From contig NZ_BAABJQ010000010.1 of the NCBI RefSeq assembly GCF_039543385.1, positions 62,001 through 126,000 on the forward strand: a stretch of 64,000 bases of DNA. The letters are read 5' to 3'. Position 1 is the stretch's first letter. Every line of letters begins with the position of its first letter. This DNA is from Rugosimonospora acidiphila. GTDB lineage: Bacteria > Actinomycetota > Actinomycetes > Mycobacteriales > Micromonosporaceae. The position numbers and the translations under genes were made by a program. Below the pieces are notes generated by a model. It saw only the letters and a program-made list of their open reading frames with translations, made no database searches and was not told the origin of the DNA. This document shows, one piece after another, positions 1 to 8,462 of this stretch.

Positions 1-64
1 CCTAGGCATCTAGAGTCATCAATACATTGTGCGCGGGGGCGCGTGTTCGGGCGGGAACGCCAAG

Positions 65-97
65 GGGCCCCGGCGAGCTAAAGGCTCACCGGGGCCC
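65..97 (-). terminator. Hairpin terminator of the peptide ABC ATPase operon
   Basis: A 14-bp stem (65-78 with 84-97) closes a 5-nt loop. On the minus strand every pair forms, one as a G-U wobble; on the plus strand that position is a C-A mismatch, so the hairpin suits minus-strand RNA. It lies about 150 bp after the stop codon at 248. No long U tract follows, as is usual in high-GC actinobacteria. Confidence 0.6.
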
Positions 98-126
98 AGC
101 GTCGCGCGAGTGCGGGAAATGCCGAC

Positions 127-255
127 TGCGCTCAGACGATCAAGACCTGGTCTGTGCTCGCCTCCGCCACAGATCGGCTCTGGCTGCGCTCAGACGATCA
201 AGACCTGGTCTGTGCTCGCCTCCGCCACAGATCGGCTCTGGCTGCGCTCAGACGA
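127..255. repeat. 58-bp tandem repeat at the 3' end of the ATPase gene
   Basis: Two identical 58-bp units (127-184 and 185-242) are followed by the first 13 bases of a third (243-255). The partial third unit is the last bases of the minus-strand ATPase gene including its stop codon (248-250). The gene end and the DNA after it were therefore duplicated in tandem. The units hold no obvious gene and lie between the stop codon and the terminator hairpin. Confidence 0.9.
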
Positions 256-1282
256 GTTCGGCGCGGCGGGCGCCGTCGGCCAGGGCCTCCCCGGCGAAGT
301 GGCAGGCCGCCACCCGCGCCTGGTCGCCCTCGGTCGCCAGCAGCTTCGGCTGCTCCCGAGCGCACAGGTCCTGCGACAGCCGGCAGCGGGTGTGGAACCG
401 GCAGCCGGTGGGCGGGTCGGTCGGGCTCGGCGGGTCGCCGGCCAGCGGGATGCGGTTGGCGATCCGTCCCCGGCTGGTGCGGTCGACCACCGGCGAGGCG
501 GACAGCAGCGCCTGCGTGTACGGGTGCGCTGGCCGGTCGTAGACGGTGTCGGTCTCGCCGACCTCGGCGAGGCGACCCAGGTACATCACCGCCGTGCGGT
601 CCGCGACGTGCCGCACCACCGACAGGTCGTGGGCGATGAACACCATGGCGATGTTCATCCGCTTCTGCAGGTCCCGCAGCAGGTTGACCACCTGGGCCTG
701 CACCGAGACGTCCAGCGCGGACACCGGCTCGTCGCAGACCAGCACCTCGGGTTCGAGGGCGAGCGCGCGGGCGATGCCGATGCGCTGGCGCTGACCGCCG
801 GAGAACTGGTGCGGGTACCGGTTCATCAGCTCGGGCGCGAGCCCGACCAGCTGGAGCAGCTCGGCGACCCGGTCCTTGCGGGCCGCGGAGCTGCCCAGCA
901 TCCGGTGCACCACCAGCGGCTCGCCGATCAGCTCGAGCACGTTCATCCGGGGGTCCAGCGACGTGTACGGGTCCTGGAAGACCATTTGCACCCGCCGGCG
1001 CAGGGTCCGCAGGTCGCGGCCCCGCGAGTGGGCGATGTCCCGGCCGTGCACCATGATCGCTCCCGAGTCCGGGCGCTCCAGGCCGACCAGCATGCGGGCC
1101 AGCGTGGTCTTGCCGCAGCCGGACTCGCCGACGATGCCGAGCGACTCGCCCGCGGCCAGGCTCAGGCTGATGTCGTCTACCGCGCTGACGCGGGTCCGGC
1201 CGCCACCGGACCCGCGGCCACCGCGGAAGGTCTTGCGCAGGTTCTGGGCGTCGAGTACCAGATCACCCTGTGACGGCGGCAT
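248..1282 (-). CDS. Oligopeptide/dipeptide ABC transporter ATP-binding protein (DppF/OppF type)
   Basis: This is the second of two paired ATPases that would power a peptide importer at the inner face of the membrane. The protein has 344 residues, normal for the family. Walker A (GESGCGKTT) is at about 52-60, the Q-loop VFQDP near 101, the signature FSGGQRQR near 160 and Walker B LVCDEP near 181. The C-terminal oligopeptide-transporter region has the paired cysteines of GCRFHTRC typical of Dpp/Opp ATPases. Its start overlaps the end of the neighbouring ATPase by 20 bp, so the two are translationally linked. The permeases and binding protein are on the opposite strand at 3772-7241. Substrate is inferred from those neighbours. 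Confidence 0.93.
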   Translation of the reverse strand: MPPSQGDLVLDAQNLRKTFRGGRGSGGGRTRVSAVDDISLSLAAGESLGIVGESGCGKTTLARMLVGLERPDSGAIMVHGRDIAHSRGRDLRTLRRRVQMVFQDPYTSLDPRMNVLELIGEPLVVHRMLGSSAARKDRVAELLQLVGLAPELMNRYPHQFSGGQRQRIGIARALALEPEVLVCDEPVSALDVSVQAQVVNLLRDLQKRMNIAMVFIAHDLSVVRHVADRTAVMYLGRLAEVGETDTVYDRPAHPYTQALLSASPVVDRTSRGRIANRIPLAGDPPSPTDPPTGCRFHTRCRLSQDLCAREQPKLLATEGDQARVAACHFAGEALADGARRAELV

Positions 1283-2264
1283 CGAGCACCTCCTCGGTTC
1301 GGTGGCAGGCCGCGGCGCGACCGCCGGCCAGTGTGGTCAGGATGGGGCGTTCGGTCCGGCACTGCGGTACCGCCCAGTCGCACCGGGGATGGAAGGGGCA
1401 GCCGGAGGGCTGGTTGGCCGGGCTGGGCGGGCTGCCCGGGATCGCGTAGAGGTCCTGGCCGCGCATTCCGGCCTGGGGCACCGAGCGCAGCAGCGCCCGG
1501 GTGTACGGGTGGGCCGGCCGGCCCAGCAGCTCGTCGGCGGTACCCGACTCGACGATCCGGCCGGCGTACATGACCATGATCCGGTCGGCCACCTCGGAGA
1601 CCACCCCGAGGTCGTGGGTGATCAGCAACACGGCCATGTTGAGTTCGCGGCGCAGCTTGTCGAGCAGTTCGAGGATCTGCGCCTGGACGGTGACGTCCAG
1701 GGCCGTGGTGGGTTCGTCCGCGATGATCAGCTCGGGGCGCAGCGCGATGGCCATCGCGATCAGGATGCGCTGGCGCATGCCGCCCGAGAACTGGTGCGGG
1801 TAGTCGTTGACCCGCTTGTCCGGTCCGGGGATGCCCACCTGGCCGAGCAGGTCGATCGCCTCGGCGCGGGCCTGCCGCCGGGACGCGCCGCTGTGCGTCC
1901 GGAACAGCTCGCCGAGCTGGTCGCCGATGGACAGCACGGGGTTGAGCGCGGACAGCGCGTCCTGGAAGACCAGGCTCATCCGTGCGCCGCGCAGCTTGCG
2001 ATGCTCGGACTCCGGCAGCCCGAGCAGGTCGGTGTCGCCGAGCCGGATCTGGTCGGCGGTCACCTGCGCGTTGCGGGTCGACAGGCCCATCACCGCGCGA
2101 GCGGTGACTGACTTGCCGGAGCCGGACTCGCCGAGCAGCGCGACCAGTTCGCCGCGGGCCACGTCGAGGTTGACGTCGACCACGGCCGGTACGGGACCTT
2201 GCCGGGTACCGAAGGTGACCGAGAGGCCACGGACGTTGAGCGCCGGTGGCGGCGAGTGATCCAC
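1263..2264 (-). CDS. Oligopeptide/dipeptide ABC transporter ATP-binding protein (DppD/OppD type)
   Basis: First gene of the minus-strand ATPase pair, 333 residues. Walker A GESGSGKS lies at about 45-52, the signature is FSGGMRQR and Walker B is IIADEP. The C-terminal GCPFHPRC segment is the oligopeptide-transporter extension. The start is GTG at 2264, chosen because GGAGGA sits 6-7 bases upstream. With the ATPase that follows it probably forms the heterodimer energising the permeases at 5363-7241. It is divergent from the dipeptidase operon, and the shared 298-bp gap contains palindromes that may coordinate both directions. Confidence 0.93.
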   Translation of the reverse strand: MDHSPPPALNVRGLSVTFGTRQGPVPAVVDVNLDVARGELVALLGESGSGKSVTARAVMGLSTRNAQVTADQIRLGDTDLLGLPESEHRKLRGARMSLVFQDALSALNPVLSIGDQLGELFRTHSGASRRQARAEAIDLLGQVGIPGPDKRVNDYPHQFSGGMRQRILIAMAIALRPELIIADEPTTALDVTVQAQILELLDKLRRELNMAVLLITHDLGVVSEVADRIMVMYAGRIVESGTADELLGRPAHPYTRALLRSVPQAGMRGQDLYAIPGSPPSPANQPSGCPFHPRCDWAVPQCRTERPILTTLAGGRAAACHRTEEVLDAAVTG

Positions 2265-2290
2265 GACATTTCCTCCATGTTACGCAAAAG

Positions 2291-2408
2291 GACTTCTGCG
2301 CCTAGAGTTCGCGCTTTAACCCCTGGTTACGCCTGTTCCTCGTTCAGATATTGACTTCTGCGCCGGATTATTGCAACCCTTGCATGCAACGCGTCAACGG
2401 TGACGCGT
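2291..2408. promoter_or_regulatory. Divergent control region with direct repeats and palindromes
   Basis: The 2265-2562 gap separates the two halves of the peptide transporter and has no gene. It holds an exact 12-bp direct repeat GACTTCTGCGCC (2291-2302 and 2353-2364, 62 bp apart), a 10-bp perfect palindrome TTGCATGCAA (2380-2389) and, directly next to it, an 8-bp inverted repeat ACGCGTCA-ACGG-TGACGCGT (2389-2408). These are plausible sites for the Lrp-type regulator at 9298. That link is inference; no strong -35/-10 pair was identified. Confidence 0.5.
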
Positions 2409-2562
2409 CGGCGGCGTCCCGGCACTCCCGGTGACCGGGGCGCCCGACGTGACTTGCCGGCCCCCGGGCCGCCGGTCGCCGGGCGACGACGAAGTCGCCC
2501 GCGGCACGGAGTCCGGAGCGCTGGGGCCGCGACGTTGCGGCACGATGAAAGGGGAATGTCCA

Positions 2563-3771
2563 ATGCTCGAACCGGCGAAGCGGTACACGGGCTACACGGC
2601 GTACGACTACCTTGAGCGCGGAGTTGACTTCAAGGAGTTCGAGTACGCCCAGCAGATCGGCCGAGTGCCGGCGTACCAGGGGCTGGAACTCTCCGACACC
2701 CAGCGCTCCCGGGTCGTGAAGCTCCTGACCGACGAGATCGTGATCTCACTGCACGACCACGTGCAGGTCTTCCCCAAGGACATGGGCCGCCTTCGCGAGC
2801 ACATCCGTACCGGGCGCGAACCCACCGGGTACCAGGGGCTCGCCCGTTCCGGCATGACCGCGGTGTTTGACAACGGCATGGACGGTACGTGCTGCATCTC
2901 CAGCGATGCTGGCTGGAAGTACCAGGATGTCCTGTTCGACCTCGGTGTACGCATGGCCGACCTCGCCCACCAGGACTTCGTGGTCAAGGCCGAGACGGTT
3001 GCCGACATCCGGCACGCCCACGAGACCGGCCGGCTGGCCCACGTCTTCGCGCTGGAGGCGGCCACCCCGATCGAGAACGAGGTCGACCGGCTCGACGTGC
3101 TGTACGGCTTCGGCGTGCGCCAGATCGGCATCGCCTACTCCGAGGCCAACTACCTCGGCAGCGGCCTGAAGGAGCGCGGCGACGGCGGCCTGACCTACTT
3201 CGGTGAGAAGGCCGTCGAGCGGATGAACAAGCTCGGTTTCGCCATCGACATCTCGCACTCCGGCGACCGCACCGCGCTCGACGTCATCAACTACTCGAAG
3301 AAGCCGGTCTTCATCACGCACTGCGGCTCCCGCGAGGTATGGCCGACCAACCGGATGAAGCCCGACGCGCTCATCAAGGCGGCCGCTGACCGCGGTGGTG
3401 TCCTCGGCCTCGAGGCCGCGCCGCACACCACGCTGTCCGAGGCGCACCCGAACCACTCCATCGAGTCCGTGATGGACCACTTCACGCACCTGGTGGACAT
3501 CATCGGCATCGACCACATCGCCTTCGGCCCGGACACCCTGTTCGGTGACCACGTTGGCCTGCACGACGCGTTCTCCGGCAACCTGTCCATCTCCCAGGCC
3601 CACGGCCACGTCGACCACCCGCGGGTGAAGTACGTGGACGGCCTGGAGAACCCGGCGGAGTGCTTCTACAACATCATCGGATGGCTGGTCAGCCACGACT
3701 ACTCGGACGACGAGATCCGCAAGGTCGTGGGCGGCAACATCATCCGCGTCCTAGAGGAGGTTTGGGTCTAA
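2563..3771 (+). CDS. Membrane dipeptidase, peptidase family M19
   Basis: Zinc dipeptidase of the renal dipeptidase family, which hydrolyses dipeptides; 402 residues. Family landmarks seen are an N-terminal LHDH segment, the mid-protein glutamate in ALEAATP, the histidine of DISHSGD, the histidine of FITHCGSREV, and the HIAFGPD segment near the end. The canonical first ligand pair His-x-Asp reads His-Asp-His here, so one ligand may differ. No signal peptide is seen, so the enzyme is probably cytoplasmic. The start at 2563 has AAGGGGA 8 bases upstream; longer versions upstream lack a ribosome site. It opens the plus-strand peptide operon and ends right before the binding-protein start. Confidence 0.88.
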   Translation: MLEPAKRYTGYTAYDYLERGVDFKEFEYAQQIGRVPAYQGLELSDTQRSRVVKLLTDEIVISLHDHVQVFPKDMGRLREHIRTGREPTGYQGLARSGMTAVFDNGMDGTCCISSDAGWKYQDVLFDLGVRMADLAHQDFVVKAETVADIRHAHETGRLAHVFALEAATPIENEVDRLDVLYGFGVRQIGIAYSEANYLGSGLKERGDGGLTYFGEKAVERMNKLGFAIDISHSGDRTALDVINYSKKPVFITHCGSREVWPTNRMKPDALIKAAADRGGVLGLEAAPHTTLSEAHPNHSIESVMDHFTHLVDIIGIDHIAFGPDTLFGDHVGLHDAFSGNLSISQAHGHVDHPRVKYVDGLENPAECFYNIIGWLVSHDYSDDEIRKVVGGNIIRVLEEVWV

Positions 3772-5358
3772 ATGCGGGCACGCATCCCCTTGACCGTGGT
3801 CGCCGCCATCGCGGCGGCGGCCACGGTGGCCGCCTGCAGCCCCGCGCCGCCGTCCAGTTCGGGCGGCGGCGGTGGCAGCAGCAGCGACACGCTGACCATC
3901 GCGACAACCACGGACGTGGTCAACTTCAACCCCCTGATCGGTAACAGCCGTACTGACGACTGGATCACCGACCTGATGTACCCGCGGCTGCTGACCATCG
4001 ACGCCAACGGCAACAAGCAGCCGTACCTGGCGAAGGACTACGGGTACAGCAACCCGACCACCGGGTACTACGACATCCGCGACGACATGAAGTGGAGCGA
4101 CGGCCAGCCGGTCACCGCCGCCGACGTCGCGTACACGATCAACGCCATCCTCAAGGACAAGCCGGCCGGAAACACCACGTACGGCCAGATGTCCAACGTC
4201 AGCGGCGCCACGGCGACCAGCTCGACCCGGGTGGAGCTGCACCTGACCCGTCCGGACTCGACCGTCATTCCCGAGGTCGGGTTCTGGATGAACGTCGTGC
4301 CGCAGCACGTCTTCCAGCCGCACGGCAGCGTGGCGACCTTCCCGAACAACAGCGACTGGGTCAGCGCCGGACCGTACAAGTTGGTCAGCGCCGTCAAGGG
4401 GCAGAGCTACACCCTCGACCGGGTCACCCCGTACCCGTTCGCGCCGAACAACACCCCGACGCTTCAGAAGATCGTGTACCGGGTCTACCCGGACATCAAC
4501 AGCGAGATCCTGGCGCTGAAGAACGGCGATGTGGACCTCATCGGCAACTCGCTGCCGCCGGCCCAGGTGAAGTCTCTGCAGACCTCCGCGGGCATCAAGG
4601 TGCAGGAGGCGCCGGGCCTCGGCTACGAGCACATGGCCTTCAACATGACCAAGAAGCCGCTGGACAACCTCCAGGTGCGTCAGGCGCTGGCCGACAGCGT
4701 GGACTACAACGCCATCCGGTCGGTCGTGCTGCAGGGCCAGGCGGTGACCACGGGCTCGTCGCCGATCCCGCCGGTGCTCAAGGACTGGGTCGATCCTTCG
4801 CTGAAGGAGTACACCTACGACCCCACCAAGGCCAAGCAGCTGCTGGCGCAGGCCGGTGTCTCGAACCTGAAGCTCAACCTCATCTACTCGCTGGAGGACC
4901 CGGTGTCCTCGCAGGCGGCGACCATCATCAAGGACGATGAGGCCAAGGCCGGGATCACCATCAACCTGGAGGGTCAGGAGCGCAACACGTACCTGGCCAA
5001 CACCGCGTCGGGTAACTACGACATCTACCTCGGGAACTTCGCCATCATGGACGACCCGACGACGAACATGTCGCTGACCTACCTGCCCGGCGGCGCGATC
5101 AACTACTCGCTGGTCAACGACCCGGCGCTGAGCTCGCTCATCAAGCAGGCCCAGTCCACCACCGACCAGTCCACGCAGAAGCAGCTGATCACGCAGGCCG
5201 CGACGACCGTCCACAACGACGTCTACGACGACGTGATGTACATGCAGAACCTGTACTTCGCGTACAGCGACAAGTGGACCGGGTTCACGGTCAAGCCCAG
5301 CGAGTTGCTCTCGCTGCTCGACCCGCAGTCGTTGGCCAACGTGAAGAAGACCGGCTGA
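3772..5358 (+). CDS. Peptide ABC transporter substrate-binding lipoprotein (SBP family 5)
   Basis: Extracytoplasmic receptor of the peptide importer, 528 residues, the usual length for the DppA/OppA family. The N-terminus is a lipoprotein signal with lipobox VAAC (Cys22), then a Gly/Ser-rich linker, so it should be anchored to the outer face of the membrane. The family-5 signature region shows in DDMKWSDGQPVTAADVAYTI at about residues 104-123. AGGAGG lies in the last codons of the dipeptidase gene, and the two genes abut (TAA then ATG). The neighbouring dipeptidase and proline-directed hydrolases suggest short, perhaps proline-containing peptides as ligand. Confidence 0.93.
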   Translation: MRARIPLTVVAAIAAAATVAACSPAPPSSSGGGGGSSSDTLTIATTTDVVNFNPLIGNSRTDDWITDLMYPRLLTIDANGNKQPYLAKDYGYSNPTTGYYDIRDDMKWSDGQPVTAADVAYTINAILKDKPAGNTTYGQMSNVSGATATSSTRVELHLTRPDSTVIPEVGFWMNVVPQHVFQPHGSVATFPNNSDWVSAGPYKLVSAVKGQSYTLDRVTPYPFAPNNTPTLQKIVYRVYPDINSEILALKNGDVDLIGNSLPPAQVKSLQTSAGIKVQEAPGLGYEHMAFNMTKKPLDNLQVRQALADSVDYNAIRSVVLQGQAVTTGSSPIPPVLKDWVDPSLKEYTYDPTKAKQLLAQAGVSNLKLNLIYSLEDPVSSQAATIIKDDEAKAGITINLEGQERNTYLANTASGNYDIYLGNFAIMDDPTTNMSLTYLPGGAINYSLVNDPALSSLIKQAQSTTDQSTQKQLITQAATTVHNDVYDDVMYMQNLYFAYSDKWTGFTVKPSELLSLLDPQSLANVKKTG

Positions 5359-5362
5359 GCAA

Positions 5363-6328
5363 ATGCCTCCGGTCGTCAGATTCGCGGTACGCAGGCTGGG
5401 CAGGGCGATCCTGACCCTCTGGTTCGCCAGTACGGTCACGTTCCTTCTGCTCCGCCTGCTACCAGGCAACCCCGCATTGGCGGTCGCCAGTCCGAACATG
5501 ACGGTGCAGGCGCGCAACATCCTGCTGCACCAGTACGGGCTGGACCAGCCGCTGCTGACCCAGTACGGCAAGTACCTGTGGCAGCTGCTGCACGGCAACC
5601 TGGGCGTCTCGTTTACGCAACAGGTCCCGGTCAGCTCCGTGCTGTTGGCGCGGCTGCCCTGGACGCTGCTGTTGACCGGATCCTCGCTGTTGTTGACGAT
5701 CGCCGTCGGCATCCCCCTGGGGGTGCTGGCGGCGACTCGCCCGCACAAGGTGCTCGACCGGTTCATTCAGGTCTTCGGCGTCGGTGTGCAGTCGTTGTTC
5801 GTCCCCACCGTGGGCATCTTCCTGTTGTTCGTGTTCGGGCTGCAGCTGCACTGGCTGCCGATCGGCGGCGCCTACACCCCCGGGGTGTACGGCGCTGCCT
5901 GGTACGGCTCGATCATCGCGCACCTGGTGCTGCCCGGCGTGAGCCTGATGCTGGTGCAACTGGGTTCGTACGTGCTGACCCTGCGCGCCACGCTGATCGA
6001 CTCGCTCGGTGAGGACTACACCGTCCTGGCCAACGCCAAGGGCCTGCCCCGCAGCAAGGTGGTGTGGAAGCACGCACTGCGCAACGCGCTGCTGCCGACC
6101 ACCACGCTGATCGGTCTGAACCTGGGCTACCTGGTCGGTGGCGCGGTGCTCACCGAGACGGTGTTCGCCTACCCGGGCGTCGGGCGCGGCATCTACGAGG
6201 CGGTCACGCAACTCGACTACCCGGTGCTGCAAGGGGCCTTCGTGCTGCTGGCCGCGACCGTGGTGGTGGTGAACATGCTCACCGACCTGGCGTACGGCGT
6301 GCTTGACCCACGGGTGCGCACGGTATGA
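5363..6328 (+). CDS. Peptide ABC transporter permease (DppB type)
   Basis: Inner-membrane subunit of the peptide importer, 321 residues. An N-terminal membrane segment is followed by the NPALAVASPNMTVQARN stretch typical of DppB proteins, then about five further membrane helices. The EAA-like loop that contacts the ATPase is in the region EDYTVLANAKGLPRSKVVWKH. The start lies 4 bases after the binding-protein stop, and the upstream ribosome site is weak (AAGAAGA), suggesting translational coupling. Confidence 0.92.
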   Translation: MPPVVRFAVRRLGRAILTLWFASTVTFLLLRLLPGNPALAVASPNMTVQARNILLHQYGLDQPLLTQYGKYLWQLLHGNLGVSFTQQVPVSSVLLARLPWTLLLTGSSLLLTIAVGIPLGVLAATRPHKVLDRFIQVFGVGVQSLFVPTVGIFLLFVFGLQLHWLPIGGAYTPGVYGAAWYGSIIAHLVLPGVSLMLVQLGSYVLTLRATLIDSLGEDYTVLANAKGLPRSKVVWKHALRNALLPTTTLIGLNLGYLVGGAVLTETVFAYPGVGRGIYEAVTQLDYPVLQGAFVLLAATVVVVNMLTDLAYGVLDPRVRTV

Positions 6329-6359
6329 GCGGGCACGGTATGAGGAAGGAGGGAAAGGC

Positions 6360-7241
6360 ATGAGCAGCACCGCTCCGGTGCTCGACTCGGTCAGCACCGA
6401 GTCGCCGACCGCGGCACGGGCGACCTGGGGCGCGTTCCGGCGTAACCCGCTGGGCATGGGGTCCCTGGTCGTGCTGGTCCTCATCGTGCTGGTCGCCATC
6501 TTCGCGCCGCTGATCGTGGCCTCCCCCTCGGGGTACGGCGGCGCGGTGCTCCAGGCGCCCAGCGGTGCGCATATCTTCGGCACCGACAACCTCGGCCGGG
6601 ACATCTTCGCCGAGGTGGTCTGGGGCACCCGGATCAGCGTGCTGGTCGCCGCGGCGGCCTCGGCGCTGGCGATCGTCATCGGTGTGCTGGTGGCCATGCT
6701 GGGGGCCTACTTCCCCAAGGCGGACAGCATCATCGGCACGATCGTGGACCTGTGCCTGTCGCTGCCGGTGCTGCCGCTGATGATTCTGGTCACCGCGTTG
6801 GCCGGTACCAGCGTGCTCACCGAGATCCTGATCATCGCGTTCTTCTCCTGGCCCGAGGTGGCCCGGGTGGTGCGCTCCCAGGCGCTCTCGGCGGTACGGC
6901 TGCCGTACATGGACGCGGCCAGGCTCACCGGTGGGTCGTCCACCTGGATCATCCGTAAGCACCTGCTGCCGGCCGTGGCGCCGGTGGTCGTGGTGTCGGT
7001 GGCGCTGACCTCGTCCCGGGCCGTGCTCACCGCGGCCAGCCTGGCCTTCCTCGGCCTGGGTGGGGTCACCAACTGGTCGTGGGGCCGGATCCTGTTCGAG
7101 GCCGAGCAGTCCGGCGCGATGTCCAGTGCCTGGTGGACCACGCTGTTCCCGTCGCTGGCCATGCTCCTGCTGGTGGTCGCCGCGACGCTCATCTCCATCA
7201 CCTACAACGACGCCCGCAATCCCCGTACCCGGGAGGACTAG
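6360..7241 (+). CDS. Peptide ABC transporter permease (DppC type)
   Basis: Second membrane subunit of the importer, 293 residues. It has the DppC hallmarks: a short cytoplasmic N-terminus, one helix, a periplasmic segment with FGTDNLGRDIFAEVVWGTR, then five helices with the coupling loop around YMDAARLTGGSSTWIIRKH. The start at 6360 is chosen because GGAAGGAGGG sits just upstream. An in-frame upstream start at 6303 would overlap the preceding permease and has no ribosome site. It ends 3 bases before the M24 gene. Confidence 0.92.
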   Translation: MSSTAPVLDSVSTESPTAARATWGAFRRNPLGMGSLVVLVLIVLVAIFAPLIVASPSGYGGAVLQAPSGAHIFGTDNLGRDIFAEVVWGTRISVLVAAAASALAIVIGVLVAMLGAYFPKADSIIGTIVDLCLSLPVLPLMILVTALAGTSVLTEILIIAFFSWPEVARVVRSQALSAVRLPYMDAARLTGGSSTWIIRKHLLPAVAPVVVVSVALTSSRAVLTAASLAFLGLGGVTNWSWGRILFEAEQSGAMSSAWWTTLFPSLAMLLLVVAATLISITYNDARNPRTRED

Positions 7242-7244
7242 CCC

Positions 7245-8432
7245 ATGGCGCAGACCGCGCAGGAGCGGCAGCAGAGTCAACGGTTGCCGGTCGAGTTCTA
7301 CGGCTCGGTGCAGGACGGCCTGCGGGCCGCCATGGCCGAGGCCGGACTGGACGCGCTACTCGCCGACGACGCGTCGGACGTGGCGTACCTGACCGGCTTC
7401 TTCCACCACCCCGGCGAGCGGCCCGTCGCGCTGCTGCTGGGCGTGGACGGCACGGCGACGCTGCTGCTGCCGGAGCTCGAGCGGGAGCACGCGGAGTGGC
7501 AGCACACCGCCGCGACGCTCGTGTCGTACCCGGAGTTCCCGGGCGTACGGCCGCCGTTCGAGCACTTCGGCGCGGTGACCGGCCGGGTCGGGTACGCGGG
7601 CAGCATGAGCGTGGCCCGGCTCGCCGAGGTCACCCGGGCCTTCCCCCGGGCCGAGCTGGTCCTCACCGACCTGGTGACCCGGGCCCGGCTGGTCAAGCGG
7701 CCGGAGGAGGTGGCCCTGCACGCCGAGGCGGCCAGGATCACCGATCTCATGCTGACCGCCGGCCGCGCCCTCATCGAGGACGCGCTGGCGGCCGGGGGAG
7801 AGCTGCCCAGCGAGGCCGAGCTGGCCGGGCACGTCGGCTCGGTCGGTTCCCGCACCATGTACGCCGAGCACACCGACGTCGTGGTGGTCTCGCCGCTGGC
7901 CGGCGGTCTCGTGTATGCCGGCGCCAACAGCGCCCACCCGCACGGCCTGCCGTCGGGGTACCGGCTGCGGCCGGGCGAGCCGTTCATGCTCTCGCTGGGC
8001 TGCGCGGTGGGCGGCCGGTTCGTCGAGGGGGAGCGCACGTTCATCCTGGGCGAGCCGACCGCCGAGCAGCGCCGGTACTACGAGGCGGTGCGCCAGGCGC
8101 AGCAGACCGGCACCGAGGCGCTGCGGCCCGGAGTGCGCTGCGCCGACGTCAACAAGGCGTGCCTGGACGTGATCCGGGGCCACGGGCTGGGCGGCTTCCT
8201 GCGCCACCGGCAGGGCCACGGCATCGGGCTGGGCATGCACGAACCGCCGTGGCTGGAGGATGGCGACGGCACGGTGCTCGAGACCGGCATGATCGTCTCC
8301 AACGAACCCGGCATCTACGTGCCGGAGCACGGCGGGTACCGGATCTCGGACTCGATGCTGATCACCGAGGACGGCGCGCGGCCCTTCACCGCGTACCCCC
8401 GGGGTCTGGACGACGTCGTCATTCCGGTCTAG
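7245..8432 (+). CDS. M24-family (aminopeptidase P/creatinase fold) hydrolase with altered metal ligands
   Basis: A 395-residue 'pita-bread' protein: N-terminal creatinase-type domain (about 1-150) and C-terminal M24 catalytic domain. In M24 Xaa-Pro peptidases the metal ligands are Asp, Asp, His, Glu, Glu. Here the first Asp aligns with Ser in FMLSLG, the second with Glu in VEGERTF, the His is kept in GHGIGLGMHE, the first Glu is kept in NEPGIY, and the last Glu aligns with Asp in RISDSM. It may therefore be a weakly metal-binding or metal-independent hydrolase, as creatinase is. The operon context (peptide import, dipeptidase, prolyl-peptidase-like gene) favours a role on Xaa-Pro peptides. 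GGAGG precedes the ATG. Confidence 0.82.
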   Translation: MAQTAQERQQSQRLPVEFYGSVQDGLRAAMAEAGLDALLADDASDVAYLTGFFHHPGERPVALLLGVDGTATLLLPELEREHAEWQHTAATLVSYPEFPGVRPPFEHFGAVTGRVGYAGSMSVARLAEVTRAFPRAELVLTDLVTRARLVKRPEEVALHAEAARITDLMLTAGRALIEDALAAGGELPSEAELAGHVGSVGSRTMYAEHTDVVVVSPLAGGLVYAGANSAHPHGLPSGYRLRPGEPFMLSLGCAVGGRFVEGERTFILGEPTAEQRRYYEAVRQAQQTGTEALRPGVRCADVNKACLDVIRGHGLGGFLRHRQGHGIGLGMHEPPWLEDGDGTVLETGMIVSNEPGIYVPEHGGYRISDSMLITEDGARPFTAYPRGLDDVVIPV

Positions 8433-8462
8433 CGAAACCATTGTCGAGAAAGGACACTCCCG

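Noticed and set aside
127..255. Recombination or integration site
   Set aside because: Only a simple tandem duplication; no integrase, tRNA gene or inverted core sites nearby.
3751..5766. 671-codon open frame antisense to the peptide-binding protein gene
   Set aside because: Arg/Val/Gly-rich with no domain, no ribosome site and fully opposite a clear gene; a high-GC shadow frame.
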